DNA of 54,863 nucleotides. Source: Candidatus Bathyarchaeota archaeon (GTDB lineage Archaea; Thermoproteota; Bathyarchaeia; TCS64). The stretch is from contig JAGTRB010000014.1 in the NCBI GenBank assembly GCA_018396865.1, forward strand, positions 1 through 54,863, given 5' to 3'. Shown here in pieces: positions 23,315-32,575 of the stretch. The number at the start of each line of letters is the position of its first letter. The first letter of the stretch is position 1. A program made the translations under genes and the position numbers. A model generated the notes under the pieces. That model was not told the origin of the DNA, did not search any database, and saw only the letters and a list, made by a program, of their open reading frames with translations.

Positions 23315-25657
23315 TCACCTCTTATCTCTCAGGGCCTTTAGGATCCTGTCCGGGGTTATCGGGAGCTCGTAGAACCTAACCCCAAGGGCGTTTGAGATGG
23401 CGTTAGCCACAGCAGCGGCCGCGGGGTTCTTGGCCGCCTCCCCCAGCCCCTTGGCCCCGAAGGGGCCTGTTGGCTCATGAGTATCAACGAAGAAGACCTT
23501 GAAATCCTCCACATAGGGCATGTCAGCGGCTGTGGGCACCTTATAGTCTGTTATGTATCCCCTGCATAGTAGGTCCCCGGTCTCTGGGTCGTAGGGGGTG
23601 TCCTCCAGCACAGCGAGGCCCCAGCCCATGGCGAAGCCCCCGTGGATCTGGCCCTCCGCCAGGTCGGGGTTTATAACGGTTCCTATGTCGGCCCCCGCCA
23701 CAACCCTTACCGGCCTAACCCTCCCAGTCTCGGTGTCCACCTCGACCTCTACGAAGAAGGCTGTGAAGTGGGGTGGACAGCTTCCAGGCCTTAGGCTCAC
23801 AGCTGAGGCTATGGTCCCCCAGTTCTTATGTCTGGCCATGGATGCCAGCTCGCCTATGGTGATCTCCTTACCCTCTATGCCCTTGGCGTAGATGACCCCC
23901 TGCCCGAGCTCCTCATCGGGCCTTATCTCCAGGGCGTGGGGGTAGGCGTCGAGAGCCCTCGCAGCTAGCTCTAACAACCTCCCCTTAACCTCCATCGCCG
24001 CCTTAAGGGCGGCACCTCCACCGGCGTATACGCCCCTTGATGCGTGGGTGCATACATCGTATAGGGTTGTCTGTGTGTCGGCTGCGACTATGTTGACGGC
24101 CTTGAGGGGTACCCCAAGCTCCTCTGCAATTATCTTGGCGTGGGCCTCTAGGGAGCCCCCTCCCTGGTCTACCATGGCTGTGATGTAGTCGATGGTTCCA
24201 TCCTCGTTCACCTTCAGTATGGCTCCGGAGTAGTCGACGACGGTGCCTGGGACCGCAGCGCCCGCGCTTGAGGTGTGGAACCCCCTTCCCAGGCCGATGC
24301 CGCGCCTGTATCTCCCCCTCTGCTCTCCGGGTTTGGGCCTCTTATCCCATCCTATCAGCTCCGCTCCCCTCCTGAGGATCTCCTCAACCCCGCAGCTCTG
24401 TATGATCGACTTCACCGTGGGGCCCTGACCCCAGAATACGTCCCCCTCGCCCACATAGTTCTTCAGGCGGAGTTCTATGGGGTCCATATCAAGGGTCTCA
24501 GCCAACTCGTCCATCATAGACTCCACCATCCATGTCGTCTGGGGGTTTCCATAGCCCCTCATGGCGCAGGATGGAACCTTATTCGTGTAGACGGCCCTTC
24601 CCCTATACCTCTTACTTGGGAGCTTGTAGAGGGAGACCCACCAACCCACAACACAGCCTAGGAGGGGGTAGGCCTGAACCTGGTGTGCCCCTATATCCAT
24701 AACCATATCGAGCTCCCCAGCGGTGAGCCTTCCATCCCTCTTAGCCCCGAGCCTCAGCCTGAAGATCATCTGGTACGATGAGTGGTCGTGCATATCCTCC
24801 TCTCTCGTGTAGGCCAGCTTGACGGGCCTCCCAGCCTTAAGGGCTAGGGCGACGGCGATCGGCACAACGAGGTTTGTGTGGATGCTTGAGCCGAAGCTAC
24901 CCCCCAGGGGAAGCCTATAAACCCTAATCCTGCTCACCGGTATGCCGAATATCTCGTGGATGAGGAGCCTCGTGTTATGTATGGTCTGGGTTGTGCACCA
25001 GACTGAGACCCCTCCATCCGGCTCGGGGTTGACGAGGGCGGACTTCACCTCAAGCTGGTTGTGGTAGCGCCTGCTCGTCCTGTACTCCCTCTCCAGAACC
25101 ACATCGGCCTCTCCAAACCCCTTCTCTACATCCCCCTCAGCGACCTCTAAACGGCATGCGAGATTCCCCTCAACCCATGTCTCCTTCTCTCCCAGAAGGA
25201 TGGTCTCGTGGAGCTGGGGCTTCCCAGGCCTCATCGACTCTAGGGGGTCTAATACTGGTTCTAGGACCTCATACTCAACCCTTATCGACTCCAGCGCCCT
25301 CTGGGCCTCCTCCTCAGACTCGGCGGCCACAGCCGCGATGGGCTCCCCGACATACAGGGGCCTATCCGTGAGGGCCAACCAGTCCTTATAGGTGGCCTCC
25401 GGGGTGCTGACAAGCCTCGGGCAGAACCTGACCCTGGGGATATCCCTGAAGGTTATGACCGTTGCCCCCATACCCTCAGCCTCAGAGACGTCGATGTTTC
25501 TCACCCTTGCGTGGGGGTAGGGGCTCTTCAAAACCCTAGCGTGGAGCATATTCCTCAGGCCATAATCCGACGCGTATCTCTCGAGGCCTCTAACCCTGGC
25601 GATGCCATCCTTCCTCGCGGTCCTCTCCCCTAGCACCCTGAAACTCTTCCCAGACAT
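23315..25657 (-). CDS. Molybdenum hydroxylase large subunit (xanthine dehydrogenase family), triad 2
   Basis: 780 residues. The N-terminal domain (IARVRGLERYASDYGLRNML) is followed by molybdopterin-domain motif LGGSFGSSIHTNLVVPIAVA, active-site loop KVPSCAMRGYGNPQTTWMVE, MVDQGGGSLEAHAKIIAEEL and the catalytic-Glu motif FGAKGLGEAAKNPAAAAVAN. The loop ending MRGYGNPQ resembles 4-hydroxybenzoyl-CoA reductase or nicotinate-dehydrogenase-type enzymes more than CO dehydrogenase, although a Cys sits near the position of the CoxL active-site Cys. Substrate unknown; probably an aromatic or N-heterocyclic compound. First gene of triad 2, facing triad 1. Confidence 0.9.
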   Translation of the reverse strand: MSGKSFRVLGERTARKDGIARVRGLERYASDYGLRNMLHARVLKSPYPHARVRNIDVSEAEGMGATVITFRDIPRVRFCPRLVSTPEATYKDWLALTDRPLYVGEPIAAVAAESEEEAQRALESIRVEYEVLEPVLDPLESMRPGKPQLHETILLGEKETWVEGNLACRLEVAEGDVEKGFGEADVVLEREYRTSRRYHNQLEVKSALVNPEPDGGVSVWCTTQTIHNTRLLIHEIFGIPVSRIRVYRLPLGGSFGSSIHTNLVVPIAVALALKAGRPVKLAYTREEDMHDHSSYQMIFRLRLGAKRDGRLTAGELDMVMDIGAHQVQAYPLLGCVVGWWVSLYKLPSKRYRGRAVYTNKVPSCAMRGYGNPQTTWMVESMMDELAETLDMDPIELRLKNYVGEGDVFWGQGPTVKSIIQSCGVEEILRRGAELIGWDKRPKPGEQRGRYRRGIGLGRGFHTSSAGAAVPGTVVDYSGAILKVNEDGTIDYITAMVDQGGGSLEAHAKIIAEELGVPLKAVNIVAADTQTTLYDVCTHASRGVYAGGGAALKAAMEVKGRLLELAARALDAYPHALEIRPDEELGQGVIYAKGIEGKEITIGELASMARHKNWGTIASAVSLRPGSCPPHFTAFFVEVEVDTETGRVRPVRVVAGADIGTVINPDLAEGQIHGGFAMGWGLAVLEDTPYDPETGDLLCRGYITDYKVPTAADMPYVEDFKVFFVDTHEPTGPFGAKGLGEAAKNPAAAAVANAISNALGVRFYELPITPDRILKALRDKR

Positions 25658-25872
25658 CGACCAAAGAGAAGTTACAGCTCGCCATTAAAAGGGTTGCCTA
25701 AACCCAGTGAAAGGCTAAAACATTGAATATGGAAGAATCCAGAGTCTGAACAGATCTTAAAAGGGCCTTGGATTTAAGGCTCACAGAGCTTAACATAAAA
25801 TGAAGATAAATGTTTTTAATGGTAATTTTAAATGGAGTTAAAAGGCATCATGCCCTTTGAGGGATTACAAAA

Positions 25873-26454
25873 ATGCAGTGCAGAGGTTTCGATGAGAGCT
25901 CTTCGATATCTGGGTTCTTCCACTTTACCTCCCTCGATCTCGCTATCATCGTAATATTCAGCTCCCTTGGAGGGGCCTTGAGTGTCCCCGTAGGGCATCT
26001 GGGGAATTTCCTTAAGACGTTGCCCGGCCTCCCGTTGGGGAGCTCCCAGATCCTCTCGGGGATACATGTCCTATGGATAATCCTCACGGTGGGGTTGACG
26101 AGGAAGGTCGGCTCAGGGACCTTAACAGGGTTTTTGAAGGGGCTCGTCGAGCTCTTCATGCTGAGCTTTCATGGGGTCCTCGTCGTCCTCATCTCCCTGG
26201 TCGAGGGGTTGATCGTCGACCTTTTTTTCACCGCGATAAGAAAGATAAACACGGTTTCACTCTGCCTTGCAGGTGCCCTATCCTCCTCGAGCAACGTATT
26301 CATAGTTAAATACATAGTTGTGCCATCACTTCCATTAAGCATCTTCGCTTTGATGTATTTCATATCCTTCATCTCAGGGTTCTTCTTCGCTGGATATGTT
26401 GGAAGAAGAGGCTTAATTATCGCGGATAAGTTGTTAAAAAATAGAGTTCTTTGA
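25873..26454 (+). CDS. ECF transporter S component (YkoE/PF09819-like)
   Basis: 193 residues with about six membrane helices. The signature stretch GGALSVPVGHLGNFLKTLPG, followed by LPLGSSQILSGIHVLWIIL and LKGLVELFMLSFHGVLVVLI, matches substrate-capture subunits of energy-coupling factor transporters of the YkoE/ABC_cobalt type, which often take up thiamine precursors. No EcfA or EcfT gene is nearby, so it must share a common energising module or act alone. The substrate is not shown by the context. Confidence 0.75.
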   Translation: MQCRGFDESSSISGFFHFTSLDLAIIVIFSSLGGALSVPVGHLGNFLKTLPGLPLGSSQILSGIHVLWIILTVGLTRKVGSGTLTGFLKGLVELFMLSFHGVLVVLISLVEGLIVDLFFTAIRKINTVSLCLAGALSSSSNVFIVKYIVVPSLPLSIFALMYFISFISGFFFAGYVGRRGLIIADKLLKNRVL

Positions 26455-26666
26455 CTACGAGATATTCATAATTAAACCAGTAGAATAGTGGTGAGCCCTG
26501 ATTAAAAATCAAGAAACTTTAAACGATTATAATTTTTATAATTACCAGGTATTAAGAATATTTTAATAGGGAGAGGACGTCCGAAGGAGAGGAGAATAGA
26601 ATATTCTGCAAAATGTTTATTAGCAAATCTCTTTCCCTATGAAAGACCAATCCGGGGGCACAGCGG

Positions 26667-27887
26667 TTGAGGGGAAAGGCTAACTTCTATGTGCTGCTTC
26701 TATCCATGGTCTCCCTCTGGATGACCAGCTCAACCATCTATATGGTCCTCCCAATATATTTTAAGGGTGCAGGGCTCTCAGCATCGGATATAGGCCTCCT
26801 GATAGCTCTTGGAACCCTTCCGGGATCCTTCAGCGCGTTCATCGCCGGATGGCTATCAGATAAGATAGGGAGGAAGCCCATACTCATCCTGGGGCTGTTC
26901 CTCTACTCTTCATGCTTCCTGCTCTTCTACTTCTTCAAGGGCTTCTGGTTCTTCGCCGTAACGAGGTTCATCGAGGGGGTCAGCTATTATGTCATACCGC
27001 CTGTGGCGACCGCCATCATCTCAGACCTCTTCCCCCCGGAGAGGAGGGGGCAGGCCATGGGCCTTTACCAGAGCGCCGGGAGCGTTGGGAGGGTTGTTGG
27101 GCCATTGGTCGCCGGTGCACTTTTGGCCTCCTCCACCTCGTTCAGCTCCTACTTCCTCTTCTGCAGCCTCTCAGTATTCATAGGAGCCGTCTCGGCGACC
27201 ATCCTAGTGAGGGAGACCTTGCCCCGTGAAACGGTTCACCGGCCCGGGCGGCGGGTAGGGTTGAGGGGTTTAAGGAATTCCCTATCCAAGATGGAGAGGC
27301 CCATTGTTGCTTTCTACACCGCCTCTTTCGTCCAGTCCCTCGGGCGGACTGGAGTCTCCCCCCTGATATCTGTCTTCCTCCAGGAGAGGATAGTGGGGAT
27401 CGGATGGATGGAGATGAGCCTCCTATTCAGCATACCTCAAGTCATCCCGCTGGTTCTCTCACCTATCGCCGGGAGGCTCTCGGACAGGATAGGAAGGAAG
27501 ATGCTGCTTATAGGCTCCATAATCGGGCTCTCAATAGTTATGATTCTATATGTGAATTGCAGAACATTCAACCTGGCCCTAATTCTGAGAGGGGCGGAGG
27601 CGTTCTTCCACTCCTTCACCATGACCCTCAGCACGGCCTACATAGCCGACCTTCTGACGGCTCTGGGGCATCAGAGGAGGTCGGGGATGGGGTTAGGGCT
27701 ACACCAATTCCTAACCATCGAGACATCCACCCTAGGCACAATATATGGAGGCTACGTAGTCGAATCCTTCGGCTTCAACACCCTCTTCCAGATAGCCTCC
27801 ATCCTCTTGGTATCCGGCTCACTGCTACTGACGAGGGTCCCTGAACCCCGAACCCTGATGAAGAAGGAGGCCATACATAAAGAATGA
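26667..27887 (+). CDS. Major facilitator superfamily transporter
   Basis: 406 residues with 12 predicted membrane helices. MFS motif A is seen after helix 2 (GWLSDKIGRKPILILG) and again in the second half (GRLSDRIGRKMLLIG). PPERRGQAMGLYQSAGSVGR after helix 4 resembles drug:H+ antiporter or sugar-efflux groups. The start is TTG at 26667 with no classic Shine-Dalgarno site. No neighbour reveals the substrate. Confidence 0.85.
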   Translation: MRGKANFYVLLLSMVSLWMTSSTIYMVLPIYFKGAGLSASDIGLLIALGTLPGSFSAFIAGWLSDKIGRKPILILGLFLYSSCFLLFYFFKGFWFFAVTRFIEGVSYYVIPPVATAIISDLFPPERRGQAMGLYQSAGSVGRVVGPLVAGALLASSTSFSSYFLFCSLSVFIGAVSATILVRETLPRETVHRPGRRVGLRGLRNSLSKMERPIVAFYTASFVQSLGRTGVSPLISVFLQERIVGIGWMEMSLLFSIPQVIPLVLSPIAGRLSDRIGRKMLLIGSIIGLSIVMILYVNCRTFNLALILRGAEAFFHSFTMTLSTAYIADLLTALGHQRRSGMGLGLHQFLTIETSTLGTIYGGYVVESFGFNTLFQIASILLVSGSLLLTRVPEPRTLMKKEAIHKE

Positions 27888-27975
27888 GGCATATCCGCCT
27901 TCCAGGTCACCATCGAGATCGGAAACCGATCTTGATATTTCCATAAACCAGCCTAAGACCCATCCCCTCATCCCA

Positions 27976-29367
27976 TCATCGTATGATCAGGTTTGGAGCC
28001 CTCTCCTGGATAATGGGCCTCAGCTCCTTTATGCTCAGCCTCATAGCTTCGAGGGCCCTTTCAATATCCTTCTCGGTCGTTGCCGTTGAGACGTTGGGAT
28101 GGGCGCGTAGGTAGACCCCCCTGTTCATGAGGTCCAAGGAGAAGATGCGTTCCAGAGCCCTATCCCCGCTGGATGCCGTCCTATAGTCAACAACCTTCTC
28201 CCCCGTCCAAGTTATATTGAATAGGGAGCCAACCCCGTCTACATGGGCTGCGATCCCCTCCTCCTCCAGGATCCTCCTCAGCCCCTCCCTCATAGCATCC
28301 CCAAGGCCTTCCAACATTTTATATGTCGGCGGGGTCAACTCCCTCATAACGGCGAGGCCTGCAGCCATAGCTATGGGATGGGCGTTGAAGGTGCCCGAAT
28401 ATCCCAACCTTGAAGGTTTGAGTTCTGGAAACTCGGATCGGGGAATATTTAAGGGCTCCATCACATCCTCCGTTGAGGCGTACGCCCCCACGGGGAAGCC
28501 CCCTCCTATTATCTTTCCAAGGGTCGTTATATCGGGGACCACTCCGTAGAGCCTCTGGGCGCCTCCCGGGCTCAGCCTGAAGGAGATGACCTCATCGAAG
28601 ATCAGGAGGATGCCCAGCCGCTCGGTCAGCTCTCTTATGGACTGTAGGAAGCCGGGTTTCGGGGGTATATCTCTCTGAACAGGCTCGACTATGACCGCGG
28701 CGAGATCATCTCTATGCCTCTTGATGAGGGCCTCAGACGCCTCAGGATCATTATATGGTAGAATTATGGTATTCTCTAGAACTCCCCTGGGGATGCCATC
28801 GTGTTGAGGAACCGGTCTGGGCTCCGAATCTGGTCCAGCTAGGCTTAGAGGGGGTGAGACGCTTATATCGACTGTGTCCCAGGAGCCGTGATAGGCCCCC
28901 TCAAACTTGGCTATCCTCATCTTCCCGGTATAGCATCGGGCCAACATTATCGCCTGCATGTTAGCCTCCGTTCCGGAGGGGGTGAACCTGATCAAATCGG
29001 CCCCCTTCAACCTTCCAAGGAGCTCCTCAGCCAGCTTGAGCTCAACCTCGCTGGGAGCTCCGAGCACTGTTCCCCTCCCGAGCTGCTCTCGAACCGCCTC
29101 CAGAACCCTGGGATGATTATGGCCAAGGATGAGCGTGGTGTTGTTGAAGTTGAAGTCTATCCTCTCATTGCCGTCGACGTCGAATATGCGGGAGCCCTTT
29201 CCGGCTGCCATATAGAGAGGGAAGGGGGGATAATATAGGACATTCCTGGTAGATCCACCTGGAAGCAGACCCCTAGCCCTGTCATAGAGAACCCTAGAAG
29301 ATGGGTTCTGTCGGAGATACTCCTCAACTACCTTCATAACCACGAGATCATTATTCATGACTGACAT
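27976..29367 (-). CDS. Class III aminotransferase, glutamate-1-semialdehyde aminomutase-like
   Basis: 463 residues, PLP-dependent. Visible: LLPGGSTRNVLYYPPFPLYM at the start, RFTPSGTEANMQAIMLARCY (phosphate-binding region), FEGAYHGSWD, LLIFDEVISFRLSPGGAQ with the PLP Asp, and TLGKIIGGGFPVGAYAST with the PLP lysine near residue 271. It is close to HemL in layout, but no heme or cobalamin genes are nearby and the N-terminal part is longer than usual, so it may be a HemL-like aminotransferase acting on other amino compounds. Confidence 0.85.
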   Translation of the reverse strand: MSVMNNDLVVMKVVEEYLRQNPSSRVLYDRARGLLPGGSTRNVLYYPPFPLYMAAGKGSRIFDVDGNERIDFNFNNTTLILGHNHPRVLEAVREQLGRGTVLGAPSEVELKLAEELLGRLKGADLIRFTPSGTEANMQAIMLARCYTGKMRIAKFEGAYHGSWDTVDISVSPPLSLAGPDSEPRPVPQHDGIPRGVLENTIILPYNDPEASEALIKRHRDDLAAVIVEPVQRDIPPKPGFLQSIRELTERLGILLIFDEVISFRLSPGGAQRLYGVVPDITTLGKIIGGGFPVGAYASTEDVMEPLNIPRSEFPELKPSRLGYSGTFNAHPIAMAAGLAVMRELTPPTYKMLEGLGDAMREGLRRILEEEGIAAHVDGVGSLFNITWTGEKVVDYRTASSGDRALERIFSLDLMNRGVYLRAHPNVSTATTEKDIERALEAMRLSIKELRPIIQERAPNLIIR

Positions 29368-29446
29368 TATTAGTTTTATTATCGAGTTTAAGTAGATTTC
29401 TAATATTACAGTTAAATTGGGTGAGTGGAAAATATCCTACGAAAAC

Positions 29447-30154
29447 TCAATATAATATTTTAGAGGAGGTAAATTCGTCTATCATCCTCCGTGCCTCTAT
29501 GAATATGTCCATCCAATCCTCCCATCTGAGCTTCCCCGTGAGGGTGTTCTGCCTGCTTGGATGGTAGGAGGCTATCAGATGTGGCTGGCCGCATCCAAAA
29601 TCATAAAGGGCTCCATGTTTAAACACCGGCCTTCGGCCCGCCTTGAGGGTCACATGTCCCAAGTAGGCGTTGAAGGCCACCCTCCCCAGGGTTAGGACGA
29701 GCCTCACATCCCTCAGCAGTCTCAACTCCTCGGATAGATACGTAGAGCAGTTATCGATCTCCTCTCTCAGGGGCTTGTTGCCTGGAGGAGCGCAGCGGAC
29801 AACCGCTGTTATATAGGTGGATCTTAGCTCCAGCCCATCCCCTCTGCTCAAGCTTGTGGGCTGGTTGGCAAGGCCAACCTCGTAGAGCGCCCGGATGAGC
29901 CAATCCCCTGAGCCGTTACCCGTAAACATCCTCCCAGTCCTGTTCCCTCCGTGGGCCGCTGGAGCCAAGCCGATTATTAGGAGGACGGCGTGGGGATCGC
30001 CGAAGCCTGGGAGGGGCCTACCCCAGTAGGTCCATTCCCTGTAGGCCCTCCTCTTCACCCTCGCCACCTCCTCGCAGTAGCCCCTCAGCCTCGGGCACCT
30101 CTCGCAGTTGACGATTCTTTCAGCCAGCTCTCTGAGCGCGGCCTCCGCCTCCAT
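29447..30154 (-). CDS. Uracil-DNA glycosylase family 5 (UdgB-like)
   Basis: 235 residues. Cys motif CERCPRLRGYC at the N-terminus plus Cys in RCAPPGNK and NCSTYLSEEL provide a 4Fe-4S cluster site. Motif 1 is LIIGLAPAAHGGNRTGRMFT, which has the family 5 GLAPAAHG form without the polar catalytic residue of families 1 and 4. Motif 3 is ASYHPSRQNTLTGKL. Family 5 enzymes remove uracil, hypoxanthine and other deaminated bases, useful at high temperature. It diverges from the FUN14 gene across a 97-bp spacer. Confidence 0.9.
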   Translation of the reverse strand: MEAEAALRELAERIVNCERCPRLRGYCEEVARVKRRAYREWTYWGRPLPGFGDPHAVLLIIGLAPAAHGGNRTGRMFTGNGSGDWLIRALYEVGLANQPTSLSRGDGLELRSTYITAVVRCAPPGNKPLREEIDNCSTYLSEELRLLRDVRLVLTLGRVAFNAYLGHVTLKAGRRPVFKHGALYDFGCGQPHLIASYHPSRQNTLTGKLRWEDWMDIFIEARRMIDEFTSSKILY

Positions 30155-30250
30155 AGCTCCTCCACCATGTTTAAAATCTCGGAAATTAGCTGTTCGCTCT
30201 TGAAGGCCTAAAACCTATCGCGAGAAGGTTAAAATAATTCCTGGTGGTGA

Positions 30251-30580
30251 ATGGAGTTAGCCTTGGTCTCCATGAGCGATCTCCTAGCCCCGTTGGCCTT
30301 CCAGGTTGGAGCTGGCGGCATAGCCGGGTTCATCGTGGGATATGCCCTGAAGAAGCTAGCAAGACTGGTTGCCGTCATCGCGGGCATATTCTTCGTCGTC
30401 CTGCTCTACCTGAGCTACATAGGCATAATAAACATAAACTATGATAAGCTCATCGAGGCCTTGAAGGGGTTGACGGGACAGGCTGGGGGCGCAGCCGGTC
30501 TGGTTACACCCATAGTTGCGAACCTCCCCTTTGCAGCCACCTTCATGGCCGGCCTCGGATTAGGGTTGAAGATGGGTTAG
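30251..30580 (+). CDS. FUN14-family membrane protein
   Basis: 109 residues. GAGGIAGFIVGYALKKLARL, followed by a hydrophobic helix (VAVIAGIFFVVLLYLSYIGI), then a loop (NINYDKLIEALKGLTGQAGG) and a final helix (ANLPFAATFMAGLGLGLKMG), is the FUN14 pattern. Archaeal FUN14 proteins are small integral membrane proteins of unknown function; eukaryotic relatives act at the mitochondrial outer membrane. Its stop overlaps the end of the convergent phosphoribosyltransferase gene by 4 bp. Confidence 0.85.
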   Translation: MELALVSMSDLLAPLAFQVGAGGIAGFIVGYALKKLARLVAVIAGIFFVVLLYLSYIGIININYDKLIEALKGLTGQAGGAAGLVTPIVANLPFAATFMAGLGLGLKMG

Positions 30581-31785
30581 GCTTGAGAGCATCCGCGAGT
30601 TGAAAGCCTCTTGAGTTGATCTAGCACATATCCTCTTATCTTCTTGGGCTCTGGAAGATCAGCCACTATCTCGCCCCCTTTGATCAGGGGCTTGAGCATC
30701 GGCTCGGTTTCTCCACCGCAGCATGGGCAGCTTGGAGGCTCGCTCCCCCACGGCTTGACCAGGTCAATGAGGCATCTTGGACACCTGTATACCTGCTTCT
30801 TCCCCCCGAGCTTCCCCCTCTTGGCCGCCGGCCTCCCCTCGACCTCCACTATGTCAAGGGCGAAGTCCACCGTTGGGGCGCTGCTCACCCAGGTTCCAAC
30901 CCCGAAGGCGTCAGCCCCCGCCTCCCCCAGAGCCTTCACAGCCTCGTCGTCGAGGCCTCCTGAGACGAAGATCCTGACATGATTGTAGCCCCTGATGTCG
31001 AGCTCCCATCTCACCTCCCTCACGATCTCCGCGAAGTTCCCCTTCCTGGACCCTGGGGTGTCCAGCCTAACCCCCTGAAGCTTCTCCCCCAGCGCTTCGG
31101 CGGCCATGATCGCCTCAGTCTTCTCGTCGAAGTATGTGTCCACCAGGGCTATCCTGGGCACCTCGGGCTCCATAACCTCATGGAAGCCTCTCCATGCGGA
31201 TGTCTGGTCTCCGAGGGCTATTATCAGGGCGTGGGGCATGGTCCCCATGGGCCTCCCCCCGATGACCTCAGCCCCTATGAGGCTTGAGACGCCATCCATG
31301 CCACCGATATAGGCGGCCCTGTCAATGGCTGGTGCGAGGGCTGGATGCATCCTCCTTATCCCGAAGGAGACCGTGAGCCTCTCCCCGGCAGCCAATCTCA
31401 CCCTCGCAGCCCTTGTCGCCACCCCCGACTCCTGGCATAGAAGGCCAAGCATGGGGGTCTCCATCAAGCAGAAGTCGGAGTAGGCCCCCTCAACCATTAG
31501 AACCGGCTCTCTAAATCCCCTGTGATCCGATGGGTGGAAGATGCTCCCCTCAGGCATGGAGTAGACATCCACTGGGATCCCCTCTAGGAGGTGGGCCACC
31601 TCCTCAACCCCGCAGAGAACCCCCCAGGGATGATCGTCTGGGATGGCCCCGGAGGTGACCTCCGCAGCAACCCATACCCGATCCCTACCCTTAGCGTGGA
31701 GGATCTCCTTCGTCCTCACGAAGTATATGTCGGTAGTCCTTCCATTCTTGATCTCCTCAGCCGTGGCTATGTGAAATTTCCTCAA
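30577..31785 (-). CDS. pncB: Nicotinate phosphoribosyltransferase
   Basis: 402 residues. The phosphoribosyltransferase core has GRTTDIYFVRTKEILHAKGR at the start, TPMLGLLCQESGVATRAARV, LVDTYFDEKTEAIMAAEAL, VRLDTPGSRKGNFAEIVREV and VFVSGGLDDE-like IRIFVSGGLDDEAVKALGE. The C-terminus has a zinc-ribbon-like pair CPRC and CPCC, known from archaeal members of the family. It makes nicotinate mononucleotide from nicotinate and PRPP. A nicotinamidase-like gene follows about 800 bp away on the same strand, so nicotinamide salvage to NAD is likely. TTG start preceded by GGAGA. Confidence 0.88.
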   Translation of the reverse strand: MRKFHIATAEEIKNGRTTDIYFVRTKEILHAKGRDRVWVAAEVTSGAIPDDHPWGVLCGVEEVAHLLEGIPVDVYSMPEGSIFHPSDHRGFREPVLMVEGAYSDFCLMETPMLGLLCQESGVATRAARVRLAAGERLTVSFGIRRMHPALAPAIDRAAYIGGMDGVSSLIGAEVIGGRPMGTMPHALIIALGDQTSAWRGFHEVMEPEVPRIALVDTYFDEKTEAIMAAEALGEKLQGVRLDTPGSRKGNFAEIVREVRWELDIRGYNHVRIFVSGGLDDEAVKALGEAGADAFGVGTWVSSAPTVDFALDIVEVEGRPAAKRGKLGGKKQVYRCPRCLIDLVKPWGSEPPSCPCCGGETEPMLKPLIKGGEIVADLPEPKKIRGYVLDQLKRLSTRGCSQA

Positions 31786-32360
31786 GAGATCTCCCCGCTA
31801 TCATTGGATTATAGGTATCATAAGGATTTCGGATATGCCATTGAGATATTATTGAAGAGGTCTCAGAGATTGTGCCAATTCCAATAGAGGAATGCTATGA
31901 TGCTTATAAAGAATGTTTTCAGAGATTTAACCAATATCGTTGAAACACTAAACCTGAGATTCAATCCGAATCTAATGATTGTCACCTAATAGCGTTGTGA
32001 ACTAAGCTCCTACTTCGTTTTTAGGATTATGCGATGATGACAGAAACTCGTAGGAATAAACCATTTTATCGGGACGATTCGCCTGAGGGCTCATACACCT
32101 TAACAGTTTAGCTGAGAGGGGAATAAGCATCCAGACCGCATATGTCGAGATGACCTCATAGTAACTGAAACCCATCAACAGACCCATATGTCACAATGTC
32201 ATATCATAAGCTGCAACTACACATCCCAGTTATTTGGGTTATGTATAGATCTAAGGGTTCAGACATCATCTAACAAGAACTCTGGGAATTGAAATAAGTA
32301 TATAGAATCTCCCTTCCCCGTGATTTTTATAGTTCGCGGAGATCGGGAAGGGAGTAAGGC
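31786..32360 (+). promoter_or_regulatory. Intergenic region with TATA box for the 49-residue gene
   Basis: No gene is recognised between 31786 and about 32320; short frames there have poor composition. TTTTTATAG at 32324-32332 is a TATA box about 33 nt before the ATG at 32361, and GGGAAGGGAG (32345-32354) is a strong ribosome-binding sequence just after it. Confidence 0.45.
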
Positions 32361-32510
32361 ATGTCTGCATCAGGAGCTAAAACAGATCATGGGGGTGGTC
32401 AGTGTCCATTCTTCAGGAACTGGATGACTCGGAAGGACTGGCGGTGTGGGCGCTGGCACATCTGCAGATTCAGGAGCGATGTAAGATGCCCAGCTAAAGG
32501 AGGAACCTAA
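32361..32510 (+). CDS. Small Cys-rich protein, 49 residues
   Basis: The frame reads MSASGAKTDHGGGQCPFFRN, then WMTRKDWRCGRWHICRFRSD, then VRCPAKGGT. Four cysteines (15, 29, 35, 43), two Trp-centred segments and many Arg/Lys suggest a metal-binding or nucleic-acid-binding mini-protein. A TATA box and GGGAAGGGAG stand at proper distances, and the codon use is like that of its neighbours. I know no named family. It lies alone between the two NAD-salvage genes but on the opposite strand. Confidence 0.6.
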   Translation: MSASGAKTDHGGGQCPFFRNWMTRKDWRCGRWHICRFRSDVRCPAKGGT

Positions 32511-32575
32511 AGGATGTAACCCAAGCACCTAAGCGTGCAGCCGAAAGACGGAACCGACCTTTTATCCAAATGTAA

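Noticed and set aside
32002-32187. Minus-strand 61-codon frame
   Set aside because: No coding character and no expression signals in this spacer.
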